IMG/VR virus record: IMGVR_UViG_3300047276_000453
Span: 1 to 25,684 of that record
Reading direction: 5' to 3' (one strand)
Length of the DNA: 25,684 nucleotides
DNA from: a virus
Positions 1 to 5,917 of this stretch are shown here, piece by piece. Position 1 is the first letter of the stretch. Each line of letters starts with the position of its first letter. Below the pieces are notes generated by a model. It saw nothing but the letters and a program-made list of their open reading frames with translations. It was not told the DNA's origin and ran no database searches. The position numbers were made by a program, and so were the translations under genes.

Positions 1-36
1 TCCGGGGCGGGTTCGGGGAAAAGGTCCCCGTTTGGT

Positions 37-219
37 TCAACGGGAAGCATTGGGGGCGGGCTTGGTCGGTTTGAAGGCGATACCGACGCGGCGGGCGGCG
101 TGTCGAAGGGAATTGAGTTTAATCCCCGACTTGGCGGCGAGGTCCTTGAGGGTAATCGAGGCCGGGTCGACGGCGATAACCGCGTCCTTGGCGGACCCGT
201 ATTTGGTTCGTTGGTTCAT
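37..219 (-). CDS. small putative helix-turn-helix protein (60 aa)
   Basis: Last gene of the leftmost cluster. The C-terminal half, about residues 22-48, has the pattern of a helix-turn-helix: ITLKDLAAKSGI, a short turn, then KLNSLRHAARRVGI, followed by a basic tail. This suggests DNA binding, but no family is recognised. The ATG at 219 overlaps the stop of the gene before it in an ATGA junction, which favours translational coupling and supports this start. It could be a small transcriptional regulator of this phage or a remnant domain. The reading is sound; the function is inferred from the fold pattern only. Confidence 0.7.
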   Translation of the reverse strand: MNQRTKYGSAKDAVIAVDPASITLKDLAAKSGIKLNSLRHAARRVGIAFKPTKPAPNASR

Positions 220-515
220 CGAGGGACGCGGGCGGTATAGGTGATTCGGATTTCGCCAAGGTCGTCGGCGTAATCGATGTAGAAACCAAGGCGACCGAGC
301 TCGTTGATGGAAACGGTAAGGTCGTTGATGCCCGCCGACGGAAGGGACGACTTAAGCAGGGAAAGGGCGCGGTCCACTTGGTCCCTTGCACATCCGCCGT
401 TGTCGTTTTCGAGGATGTATTGCGCGCCGTCGAGGTCCTCGCAAAAATTGGCAAGGGCCATAACGACGGGGTCGTCGCGATGGGCCTTGCGTTGGTAGGT
501 GTAGGACTTGGGCAT
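216..515 (-). CDS. hypothetical protein (99 aa)
   Basis: Unrecognised soluble protein. The N-terminal part is basic (KSYTYQRKAHRDDP), the middle looks helical (CEDLDGAQYILENDNGG, then RDQVDRALSLLKSSL), and the end is probably strand-rich (GRLGFYIDYADDLGEIRITY). Two cysteines are visible, with no metal-binding pattern. The ATG follows the stop of the 33-residue membrane peptide by four bases (TAA TCCG ATG), without an SD sequence. It lies in a run of small accessory genes where phages often keep host-interaction proteins; that role is only inferred from position. Confidence 0.75.
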   Translation of the reverse strand: MPKSYTYQRKAHRDDPVVMALANFCEDLDGAQYILENDNGGCARDQVDRALSLLKSSLPSAGINDLTVSINELGRLGFYIDYADDLGEIRITYTARVPR

Positions 516-519
516 CGGA

Positions 520-621
520 TTAATATTTGTTGATGATGTCGACGAGGGATGGGCCGTCGGCGAGGGCGAGGATATACGCGGTCAAGGCGAGGGCCGCGAG
601 GAGGATGAGGAGGAGGCGCAT
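520..621 (-). CDS. 33-residue membrane peptide
   Basis: Short ORF encoding MRLLLILLAALALTAYILAL and then a polar tail of 13 residues ending in NKY. Residues 2-20 form one hydrophobic helix, so it should be a single-pass membrane peptide or a signal-anchor. It fills the space between the 50-residue and 99-residue genes almost exactly. Its ATG is preceded by a C/A-rich leader of the type seen at several other starts here (TAATCCCAACC), beginning at the stop of the previous gene. Function unknown; lysis accessory or superinfection-related peptides of this size exist in phages, but nothing in the sequence decides it. Confidence 0.6.
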   Translation of the reverse strand: MRLLLILLAALALTAYILALADGPSLVDIINKY

Positions 622-640
622 TGGTTGGGTTTGGTTGGGA

Positions 641-793
641 TTAGAGGGAAAGGGCGATGAGGCGGTCGGCGATGTCCTCAAGCCGTTCGGTCAGAGCGTC
701 GCGGTCGTCGTCCTCAAGGTAAAATCCGCGGAGGCGAATGAGGATGGACTTTTCCTCCGCGCGGAGGGATTCGATTTCGGATTGGATATTCAT
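641..793 (-). CDS. small helical protein (50 aa)
   Basis: Encodes a charged 50-residue protein, predicted almost wholly helical (QSEIESLRAEEKSILIRL, then DDDRDALTERLEDIADRLIAL), with heptad-like hydrophobic spacing suggesting a short coiled coil. The ATG at 793 is chosen because it sits directly after a 24-base sequence repeated identically before the next gene upstream (starting at 1145). The frame stays open further upstream, but that part is proline-rich and unlike real coding sequence here. No SD is present. Function unknown. Confidence 0.65.
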   Translation of the reverse strand: MNIQSEIESLRAEEKSILIRLRGFYLEDDDRDALTERLEDIADRLIALSL

Positions 794-812
794 TGGGAGC
801 GTTGGGTTGGTA
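789..812 (-). repeat. 24-base leader repeat, copy 2
   Basis: Identical over 24 bases to 1141-1164 and placed identically relative to the ATG (793). A related, imperfect version (CCAACCTAACGCTCC) precedes the moron-like gene starting at 12582. Confidence 0.85.
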
Positions 813-857
813 AGGAGAAGGTGAGGGAGGTTTTGTCGTTCGTCAACATCCTTTATT

Positions 858-1145
858 TTAGGCGGCAACAATGTCGAGAGCTTGACGATATGCGGCGGCT
901 TTGATGTCGAGGCGGATGGAAGCAAACGCGTCGCGGCGATTGTTGGTTCGCGCGTATCGCTTGTTGGCAATTTCGCGGGCGGCATCGACCTCGGCGAGCT
1001 TTACGGAAACCGCCGCAACAAACGCGGCCTTTTGGTCGGCCTTGATTTCATAAGCGCAACGAACAACGCCGGGGTTTTTCGAGAAACCGTTTCGACCGCG
1101 CTTGGCGGTCGAGGTGGAAAGGTCAAAGGCGGAGGCGGTGTTCAT
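858..1145 (-). CDS. hypothetical basic protein (95 aa)
   Basis: First gene of the leftmost transcription unit. The N-terminus is Ser/Thr-rich and basic (STSTAKRGRNGFSKNPGVV). Residues 35-95 look like two or three long helices with many Ala, Lys and Arg residues, including KLAEVDAAREIANKRYARTNNRRDAF. No family is recognised. The ATG lies within the 24-base leader repeat shared with the gene at 793. A terminator and a possible promoter lie just upstream (1168-1247), so this gene probably begins a separate transcript. Composition suggests a nucleic-acid-binding or structural role, but that is a guess. Confidence 0.7.
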   Translation of the reverse strand: MNTASAFDLSTSTAKRGRNGFSKNPGVVRCAYEIKADQKAAFVAAVSVKLAEVDAAREIANKRYARTNNRRDAFASIRLDIKAAAYRQALDIVAA

Positions 1146-1164
1146 TGGGAGCGTTGGGTTGGTA
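1141..1164 (-). repeat. 24-base leader repeat, copy 1
   Basis: On the minus strand this reads ACCAACCCAACGCTCCCA and then the start codon region ATGAA of the 95-residue gene. The same 24 bases occur at 789-812 before the 50-residue gene. It contains no SD and probably acts as the translation-initiation region or marks a duplicated gene start. Confidence 0.85.
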
Positions 1165-1167
1165 TCG

Positions 1168-1198
1168 ATAATGTGGACGACCTTTCCCCGACCGTCAA
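1168..1198 (-). promoter_or_regulatory. possible promoter for the leftmost gene cluster
   Basis: On the minus strand TTGACG (1193-1198, five of six matches to a -35 box) is followed after 19 bases by CATTAT (1168-1173, four of six to a -10 box). The spacing is longer than ideal. Support comes mainly from position: just after a terminator-like hairpin and just before the gene at 1145. Confidence 0.3.
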
Positions 1199-1221
1199 GG
1201 CCCGAATAAAGGTTATTTACG

Positions 1222-1247
1222 AAAAAGATTAAGGGGGTCCAAACCCC
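1222..1247 (-). terminator. rho-independent terminator candidate after the lysis module
   Basis: On the minus strand GGGGT-TTGG-ACCCC forms a five-pair stem with a four-base loop, followed by TTAATCTTTTT. It lies about 70 bases beyond the last lysis-module gene (stop at 1318). The stem is short but GC-rich and the T tract is convincing. Confidence 0.5.
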
Positions 1248-1258
1248 GCAAATTTGCG
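1247..1258. promoter_or_regulatory. 12-bp perfect palindrome, possible operator
   Basis: CGCAAATTTGCG is a perfect palindrome in the gene-free stretch 1146-1317, immediately before the terminator-like hairpin. It could be an operator for one of the small DNA-binding proteins of this phage, or simply extend the terminator region. Nothing else is seen in this stretch. Confidence 0.35.
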
Positions 1259-1317
1259 TAGATTAGCCCGACCTAATCCCCGCAACGGAAAGGCCCATTT
1301 GACCCCCTCCGCTTGCC

Positions 1318-1656
1318 TTATACGGCCTTTTGACCCGACCGACGGCGTAGGACCCTCGCAACGACCGCCGCCCCCACCCCGACCGACCCGACCCCAAGGG
1401 CCATCCCAAGGTCGCGGACCGTCCGCAAGGCGGCCTGGGCGGTATTCAATTGGCGTTCCAGGTCCGCGGAGTCCGACGCAATCTTGTTCGCCCCCAAAAG
1501 GAGGGCCATCGAATTTGAGTCCCCCATCGTCGAAACGACATAATCAGCAATATAGGCCGACGCAATCGCCGTGACCCCCGCGGCGACGGTCAAACCGCAA
1601 ATCGCGATAAGGAGGTTACTTTCGACCCCGCTTGGGTTTGCTCGGTCGTTTGCCAT
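1318..1656 (-). CDS. small membrane protein of the lysis module (112 aa)
   Basis: Two hydrophobic segments are visible, about residues 14-40 (NLLIAICGLTVAAGVTAIAS) and 84-103 (GMALGVGSVGVGAAVVARVL), separated by a polar helix with Gln and Asp residues (DSADLERQLNTAQAALRTV). The C-terminus is basic (RRRSGQ). It follows the holin-like gene and overlaps its end by about 40 bases; no later ATG would keep the first membrane segment, so ATG 1656 is kept. A second holin, antiholin or other lysis accessory protein fits the position and topology, but no family is recognised. It is the last gene before the terminator-like hairpin at 1222-1247. Confidence 0.7.
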   Translation of the reverse strand: MANDRANPSGVESNLLIAICGLTVAAGVTAIASAYIADYVVSTMGDSNSMALLLGANKIASDSADLERQLNTAQAALRTVRDLGMALGVGSVGVGAAVVARVLRRRSGQKAV

Positions 1657-2014
1657 TGGAATTCGGTTTGATGCCCGCCGCGCGTTGGGCCTCGTCGACC
1701 TTGGCCTTTAGCTTGGCCTTGACGAAATCCTCCGCGGCCTGGGCGACCTCCGGGGCGAGATACCCACAAACGCCGATGACGGCGTAAAGGAGCTTCGCGT
1801 TGGTAATGTAGGACTCAAGGACGGCCCCCGATGCCCAGGCGACGACCGAGGCGGCGACGAGTCGTTTAAGGACCCAAACGACCCCGACCTTTTCGTCCAT
1901 AAGCATTACCCGCGTCGACATCCCAAGGAGGCCGAGGATTGCCGCGATGACCCCTTGGCGGACCTCCGGGGATACGGACCCCCCATCGGGGGCGGCGGGC
2001 GGGGGAGGACTCAT
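1616..2014 (-). CDS. putative holin (132 aa)
   Basis: A proline-rich N-terminus is followed by three hydrophobic stretches, about residues 20-37 (QGVIAAILGLLGMSTRVM), 43-68 (VGVVWVLKRLVAASVVAWAS) and 74-92 (KLLYAVIGVCGYLAPEV), and a strongly basic tail rich in Lys and Arg. Size, three membrane segments, charged C-terminus and position beside other membrane proteins match class I / LydA-like phage holins, which open the inner membrane at lysis. It begins at an ATGA overlap with the HExxH gene. The family assignment is from memory of the pattern; a different small phage membrane protein is possible. Confidence 0.6.
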   Translation of the reverse strand: MSPPPPAAPDGGSVSPEVRQGVIAAILGLLGMSTRVMLMDEKVGVVWVLKRLVAASVVAWASGAVLESYITNAKLLYAVIGVCGYLAPEVAQAAEDFVKAKLKAKVDEAQRAAGIKPNSNGKRPSKPKRGRK

Positions 2015-2307
2015 TTGGAGATTCGGACGGGGGTCGTATGCTTACCGAGGAGGACGCGCCGATAATTGATTTTCCAAAGGACGCGGGCGACGGCCTTACC
2101 GACGCGGTCGATTTCCTTTTCGGGCATTTCGGGCAGGGCGATATGAAGCGACTCGTGAACGGCGACCTCAAGCTCGCGGGCGGGGGAAAGTCGCGTATCG
2201 ATTTCGACGAGGGGACGCGCGGGGTCGCAAGTCGCAAGCCCCCAAGCTTGTTCGCGGCCTAACTTGCGGAATACGACCCGCGGGGTCTTAACCTTGCGTC
2301 GGGTCAT
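2011..2307 (-). CDS. small HExxH putative zinc metallopeptidase (98 aa)
   Basis: The centre of the protein reads VAVHESLHIALPEM, with the zinc-metallopeptidase motif H51-E52-x-x-H55; Glu60, Glu63 or Glu65 could give a third ligand. The flanking pattern (VEIDTRLSPARELEVAVHESLH, then KAVARVLWKINYR) resembles very short SprT/ImmA-like metallopeptidase domains often left as hypothetical in phages. The chosen ATG 2307 overlaps the lipoprotein gene by 20 bases; the frame upstream of it is Ser/Pro-rich shadow sequence. It lies between a lipoprotein and a holin-like protein, where an endolysin would normally be, but it has no signal peptide and is small. The substrate is unknown. Confidence 0.65.
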   Translation of the reverse strand: MTRRKVKTPRVVFRKLGREQAWGLATCDPARPLVEIDTRLSPARELEVAVHESLHIALPEMPEKEIDRVGKAVARVLWKINYRRVLLGKHTTPVRISK

Positions 2308-2992
2308 TGGGAACGGCCCGCGTTTTACGGTAAGCGATGAGTCCGCCGACGACGGCCCCCGCGAGGATGAGTCCGCCCAGGGACGGGAGGAACCAAACGG
2401 TTTCGAGGAGGAACGGGACGGACGCGCAACCAAGGCCGAACAATCCCGCGACGGCGGCGCGGAGATATTGACCGACGAGGGAAAGACCGAGGGCGATGAG
2501 GACGCAAAACCCGGCCCCAATCATCGCGGAACGGACGACCCCGTCCTTCTTGGCGGCCTCGACCTCTTTGACGAGGGCGGCGATGCGGTCGTCCTTGAGC
2601 TTGGCGACGCGCGCGGCTTCCTTTTGGTCCGCTTCCATCGAGGCCCAGGATGCGTCAATCTTCGCAAGAAGGCGACGACCCGCTTCCTCCGCGGCCTTGT
2701 ATGCGGCGGGGTCGGCGGCGGCGGCGCGTTGACGAGCAAAGGCAAGGTCGCCTGGGGAGGGCGGCGGGAGATACGCGAGGGCGACATTGGTTTCGGCCTT
2801 TACGACCGAGGGCTTGTCGGCGGACTCGGACGCGACGGTAATCGCGGCGGCGAGGCGGGAATCTGACTTGTCGATTTCCGAACCGACCTTGTTGACGATG
2901 CCGCCGTCCGTCGGGGCGACGGGTTGCGTCGGGATGTCGGCGGTCGTCGAGCAACCGACGAGGGCGAGGGCGATGACCAAGAGGGAACGCAT
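2288..2992 (-). CDS. lipoprotein with three C-terminal membrane segments; spanin candidate (234 aa)
   Basis: The N-terminus is a bacterial lipoprotein signal: MRSLLVIALALVGC with Cys14 in a lipobox (L-V-G-C). Residues 15-85 are polar and Pro/Ala-rich, 86-150 form a long charged helical or coiled-coil region, and 154-222 contain about three hydrophobic segments before a basic tail. A protein held in the outer membrane by a lipid and in the inner membrane by C-terminal helices is the plan of a unimolecular spanin, which fuses the two membranes at lysis; known ones have only one C-terminal membrane helix, so this is a variant or another envelope protein. Neighbours on the left are a HExxH protein and a holin candidate. 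Confidence 0.65.
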   Translation of the reverse strand: MRSLLVIALALVGCSTTADIPTQPVAPTDGGIVNKVGSEIDKSDSRLAAAITVASESADKPSVVKAETNVALAYLPPPSPGDLAFARQRAAAADPAAYKAAEEAGRRLLAKIDASWASMEADQKEAARVAKLKDDRIAALVKEVEAAKKDGVVRSAMIGAGFCVLIALGLSLVGQYLRAAVAGLFGLGCASVPFLLETVWFLPSLGGLILAGAVVGGLIAYRKTRAVPNDPTQG

Positions 2993-3003
2993 CGCCGGGA
3001 CGA

Positions 3004-3144
3004 TTAGCGGCCCTTGAGCGCGTCGAGGATGGACTTGCCCTTGTCCTCGGTCGCCTTGAGCTTCGCGGCGTTGTTGCGGTAGATTAGGATACCCGCGGAC
3101 GCGCCGATGAGGAGGCCCGTCAAGAAAGTGTAGATATAGGACAT
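3004..3144 (-). CDS. 46-residue single-pass membrane protein
   Basis: The sequence begins MSYIYTFLTGLLIGASAGI and continues LIYRNNAAKLKATEDKGK and SILDALKGR. Residues 4-21 form one membrane helix containing small-residue motifs (GLLIGASAG), followed by a charged cytoplasmic-type helix. It sits between the lipoprotein gene and the 62-residue gene with gaps of 11 and 4 bases, and codon use matches the neighbours, so I consider it real despite its length. Similar tiny membrane proteins are common near phage lysis genes; the role (pinholin, holin regulator or unrelated) cannot be decided. Confidence 0.65.
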   Translation of the reverse strand: MSYIYTFLTGLLIGASAGILIYRNNAAKLKATEDKGKSILDALKGR

Positions 3145-3148
3145 ACGA

Positions 3149-3337
3149 TTAGGAGATTACGGTAAAGCCCTTGGACGCGATAAGGGCGAGGAGGGCGGCC
3201 TCGGTCGCCGCGAACAATGGTTCGACACCGTTCGCACAATGCCAAACGACCCCTTGCTTTACGGGGCCGATGATGCGGGCCTTGCCGTCGATGGCGAACG
3301 CCGCGAAACCGTCGGTCGGATAGGTGTTTAATTTCAT
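3149..3337 (-). CDS. hypothetical protein after the fibre genes (62 aa)
   Basis: Small protein with probable beta strands at the start (GFAAFAIDGKARIIGPVKQGVVWHC) and a C-terminal Ala-rich helix (LFAATEAALLALIASKGF). No family recognised. Its ATG overlaps the stop of the fibre gene in a TAATG junction, so it is probably translated by reinitiation with the fibre. That coupling suggests a fibre-associated role such as an assembly helper or tip component, which is inference from position only. Confidence 0.7.
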   Translation of the reverse strand: MKLNTYPTDGFAAFAIDGKARIIGPVKQGVVWHCANGVEPLFAATEAALLALIASKGFTVIS

Positions 3338-4284
3338 TAAATCGAAAAAGTGGAATTCGTCCCGTTTACCTGGACATAAAAAACGCCGCTTCCGCCAAAC
3401 GAACCGCTAAAATACAAAGTGTTCCCGCTTGCATAGGAATACGATTGATAACCCGTCCCTGCGGGTTCGTAAAGTCCCCAACTCGACCCAAGGTTGGTCA
3501 TAATCTTGGACGGTCCATTCGTTTGAAGGGACGCGGTATTGTAATAATACGGGGTATTGCCGATAAGGGCGGCGATTGCGTTCGCTTGGGCGAGGTCGGA
3601 AGTCAATACGACCGCGGCGGTCGTTTGGACCGTCGAGTCGGCAAACTTGACCCCCGCGCCCGCGGTCGAACCCGACAAGTCGAGGCCGACCGAATCGCCA
3701 AGCGAAACGGAACCGCCCGAACCCGTCACCGTAATCGGGGAACCGACCGTCCCGCCGTTGAACGGGACCGCGGCGGTCGATTGCGTCGTCGAGTCGGGGA
3801 AGTTAATCCCCGTCGAGGAAACAGACAAGGAGGACGACCCATCGTTCATCGTAACGACCGAGGGGGTAATCGCCGTTGAGAGGGTCGCGTCCTGGACGAG
3901 ATATTGCGTCGACGAAATGTTGATGTTGTTCGCCCCGTCGAAAATGCTGATGCCCGCGTAATCGAAGGTCGCGCCCGTCGACCCGGATGAACCCGTAAGG
4001 TTTAGGCCGATGAAGTCGGAACCATATCGCGCGTCGGTCGTCGAGCTCGCAATCGTAATGACCGCGTTGGTATCCATCGCCCCGCCCGCAAGCGGGAGAT
4101 ACGAACCGCCGCCGCCGCCGACGGTCGCCCAAATGAGGTTCGACCCGTCAAAGGTTAGGGCCTGTCCCGTCGTCGGGGCCGTCGGGTCGAGGTTGGCGGT
4201 CGCCCCGTTGGAAAGGGATGAAATCGAAACCTTGGGCGACAAGAGGGAGTCGACCGTCGCGGAGGAATAAAGGGAAATCGACAT
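3337..4284 (-). CDS. tail fibre protein (315 aa)
   Basis: Ser/Thr/Gly-rich protein of low sequence complexity typical of trimeric phage fibres. SYLPLAGGAMD at 61-71 matches the common fibre motif YLPLAGGTM. The repeat GINFPDSTTQSTAAV (159-173) returns as GVKFADSTVQTTAAV (211-225), a variant of the F-P-D-x-T-x-Q-T-T-A repeat known from many tail fibres; another copy ends the preceding fibre protein. Residues 226-315 have aromatic and Gly/Ser-rich strands (YYYNTASLQT, YQSYSYASGNTLYF) and probably form the distal, receptor-contacting domain. It starts one base after the stop of the collagen-like fibre gene, so the two are expressed together. Confidence 0.8.
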   Translation of the reverse strand: MSISLYSSATVDSLLSPKVSISSLSNGATANLDPTAPTTGQALTFDGSNLIWATVGGGGGSYLPLAGGAMDTNAVITIASSTTDARYGSDFIGLNLTGSSGSTGATFDYAGISIFDGANNINISSTQYLVQDATLSTAITPSVVTMNDGSSSLSVSSTGINFPDSTTQSTAAVPFNGGTVGSPITVTGSGGSVSLGDSVGLDLSGSTAGAGVKFADSTVQTTAAVVLTSDLAQANAIAALIGNTPYYYNTASLQTNGPSKIMTNLGSSWGLYEPAGTGYQSYSYASGNTLYFSGSFGGSGVFYVQVNGTNSTFSI

Positions 4285-4285
4285 T

Positions 4286-5557
4286 TTAGGAAATGATTAA
4301 TTGGACCCAAGCCCCGTCTTGTCGGACATAAGGGGTTCCGTCGGACGGCGCGTCGGGAAGGCCGGGAACGGCGGCGGTCGTTTGGACCGTCGAGTCGGGG
4401 AAAGTAATCCCCGAATAGGTCAATTGAGTCGTCGAGGTCGCCGAATTGTTTTGGGCGATGAAACCCGTCGCGCCCGACATCGTAACCTTGTTGTCGTATG
4501 CGTCCAGGACCGTAACCGTATCGGTTCCCGTCTTGGCGACCCAACCCAATTGAACCTCGTAAAAAGTCGGGCGGCTGTTCAAGGCCGAGTTAAGGTCGGT
4601 TTGATTGGAAAGGGTCCCGGTAATCAAACCCCATTCCGCGACCGACGAAATGCCGCCGACATTGACCGTCCAGGATGAGAAGGTTCCCGTCCCCGTATGT
4701 TGTTGGACATCGGCGACAAGGACCCCCGTTGACGGGTTGTAGCTCGTGACGACCGCGTGCATATGATGCGTCGCGTCGTTGGCGATGATGATGTCTTGTT
4801 GCGTCGTATAGGAAAGGCCCGTCGCAATCGTCAAGGTCTTGGCCCCGTTGGACAGCGCAAGGGTCGTCGTCGAAAGAGAATAATACTTGTCGCCGACGGC
4901 GGGGGTTTGCCAGGTCGTCGCATAATCCGAGCTCGACGACTTGGCGAGGACTTGCCCGGTCGAACCGCCCGTCGGGACCTTGGCGGCGATGGGCGCATAA
5001 GTCGAGGAGGCGGCGGCGACCGTTAGATAAGACGAAAGGGCGGCGTTGGTTGCATAGGTTGAGGCCGCGTTCGTAATCGTCAAATAAGTCGAGGCCGCCG
5101 CCGCCGATGTAAGATAAGGAGAAAGAGCCGAGCTCGTAATGTAGCCCCGCGCGAGGACCCAAGACTCGGTCGCGTATCCCGTGAGGGAAGGGAGGTCGAC
5201 CCAATGCGTATTGTAATCGGTCCCGTTAATCTTGGCGAGGACCTGGCCCGCGATACCGCCCGCGGAAACGCCTACCCCCGCGGGGCCTTGAGGACCCGTC
5301 GCGCCAGCGGGTCCGACCAAACCTTGCGGCCCGGCAACGACCCCAAAATCGAAAATCGCCGCCGAGGAGGTCCCGACATTGTTGACCGTCGGGGCCGACC
5401 CATAAGGCAACGCCGTGACCGTCCCGACCGCAATCGTCGCGGAATCGCCCGCGGGACCTTGCGGACCAGGGAGGCCCGTATTGACGACGACCGTCGCGGG
5501 GGAAGGGGTCGACGCGGTTAAGGTCGCCGACTCAAGGAATTGAAGGGTTAGGCCCAC
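4286..5557 (-). CDS. collagen-like tail fibre protein (423 aa)
   Basis: Two collagen-type Gly-x-y tracts are visible at about 28-38 (GLPGPQGPAGD) and 76-96 (GPQGLVGPAGATGPQGPAGVG); these form triple helices in phage fibres. Residues 140-192 hold a repeating pattern of SPYLT, AASTYL, AASTYA and SSTYA units, typical of trimeric shafts. The segment GQVLAKINGTDYNTHW (104-119) recurs as GQVLAKSSSSDYATTW (201-216), an internal duplication. Near the end GITFPDSTVQTTAAV (383-397) is shared with the next fibre. The ATG overlaps the end of the preceding small gene by ten bases. Role: adsorption fibre or connecting shaft; the receptor is unknown. Confidence 0.85.
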   Translation of the reverse strand: MGLTLQFLESATLTASTPSPATVVVNTGLPGPQGPAGDSATIAVGTVTALPYGSAPTVNNVGTSSAAIFDFGVVAGPQGLVGPAGATGPQGPAGVGVSAGGIAGQVLAKINGTDYNTHWVDLPSLTGYATESWVLARGYITSSALSPYLTSAAAASTYLTITNAASTYATNAALSSYLTVAAASSTYAPIAAKVPTGGSTGQVLAKSSSSDYATTWQTPAVGDKYYSLSTTTLALSNGAKTLTIATGLSYTTQQDIIIANDATHHMHAVVTSYNPSTGVLVADVQQHTGTGTFSSWTVNVGGISSVAEWGLITGTLSNQTDLNSALNSRPTFYEVQLGWVAKTGTDTVTVLDAYDNKVTMSGATGFIAQNNSATSTTQLTYSGITFPDSTVQTTAAVPGLPDAPSDGTPYVRQDGAWVQLIIS

Positions 5558-5892
5558 GACGGATTCGTGATTTGGGAGGTCCCCGTAATGGACGGGAGGA
5601 CATCGACCTGGACGGTTTCAGTATAGAAAACCGAACCCGTCCCGTAGGTCATTTGGATATCGAAATAACCCGTCCCCGTGACCCAACCAATCGTCGACAA
5701 GGGATAAATGGCATCGAAGGTCGTCGGGGAGGTCGTCGTTACGGCGAGGGGGTAATAATTATACCCCGCGTCGCGGAAGGCGACCTTAACGGTTACGCCG
5801 TCGAGGTTCGCCGGGGCCGACGGGGAATCTTGGGTATATGTCGCCTTAAACCCAAAGGTCGTCCCTTGTTTTAATTGGACCGCGGTTGCCAT
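5548..5892 (-). CDS. small beta-rich baseplate/tail protein (114 aa)
   Basis: Predicted all-beta, Ig-like protein. Its pattern (LKQGTTFGFKATYTQDSPSAPA near the start split by LDGVTVKVAFRDAG, then GTGYFDIQMTYGTGS and VQVDVLPSIT) resembles the short Ig-like / BppU N-terminal-type proteins that lie beside tail fibre genes in many phages. The start is set by the 16-base conserved element whose GGAGG ends three bases before this ATG. It follows the 520-residue tail protein by 25 bases and overlaps the collagen-like fibre. Likely a fibre-to-tail adaptor; assignment by fold pattern and position. Confidence 0.7.
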   Translation of the reverse strand: MATAVQLKQGTTFGFKATYTQDSPSAPANLDGVTVKVAFRDAGYNYYPLAVTTTSPTTFDAIYPLSTIGWVTGTGYFDIQMTYGTGSVFYTETVQVDVLPSITGTSQITNPSWA

Positions 5893-5895
5893 ATC

Positions 5896-5911
5896 CCTCC
5901 GCGGGAGTCAA
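5896..5911 (-). promoter_or_regulatory. conserved 16-base SD-hairpin element, copy 1
   Basis: Minus strand TTGACTCCCGCGGAGG, followed by GAT and the ATG at 5892. CTCC-CGC-GGAG can pair as a small hairpin that masks the SD. Five identical copies occur in the window. Confidence 0.85.
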
Positions 5912-5917
5912 AGGGGG

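Noticed and set aside
14-30. Hairpin CGGGG...CCCCG at the left edge as a terminator
   Set aside because: No T tract follows on the minus strand within the window; too little sequence beyond it to judge.
790-849. 19-codon minus-strand ORF ending in ATGA overlap with the 50-residue gene
   Set aside because: Its last residues are encoded by the repeated leader, which does not stay an open reading frame in the 12582 relative; not enough evidence to call a gene, although kept in the leader finding.
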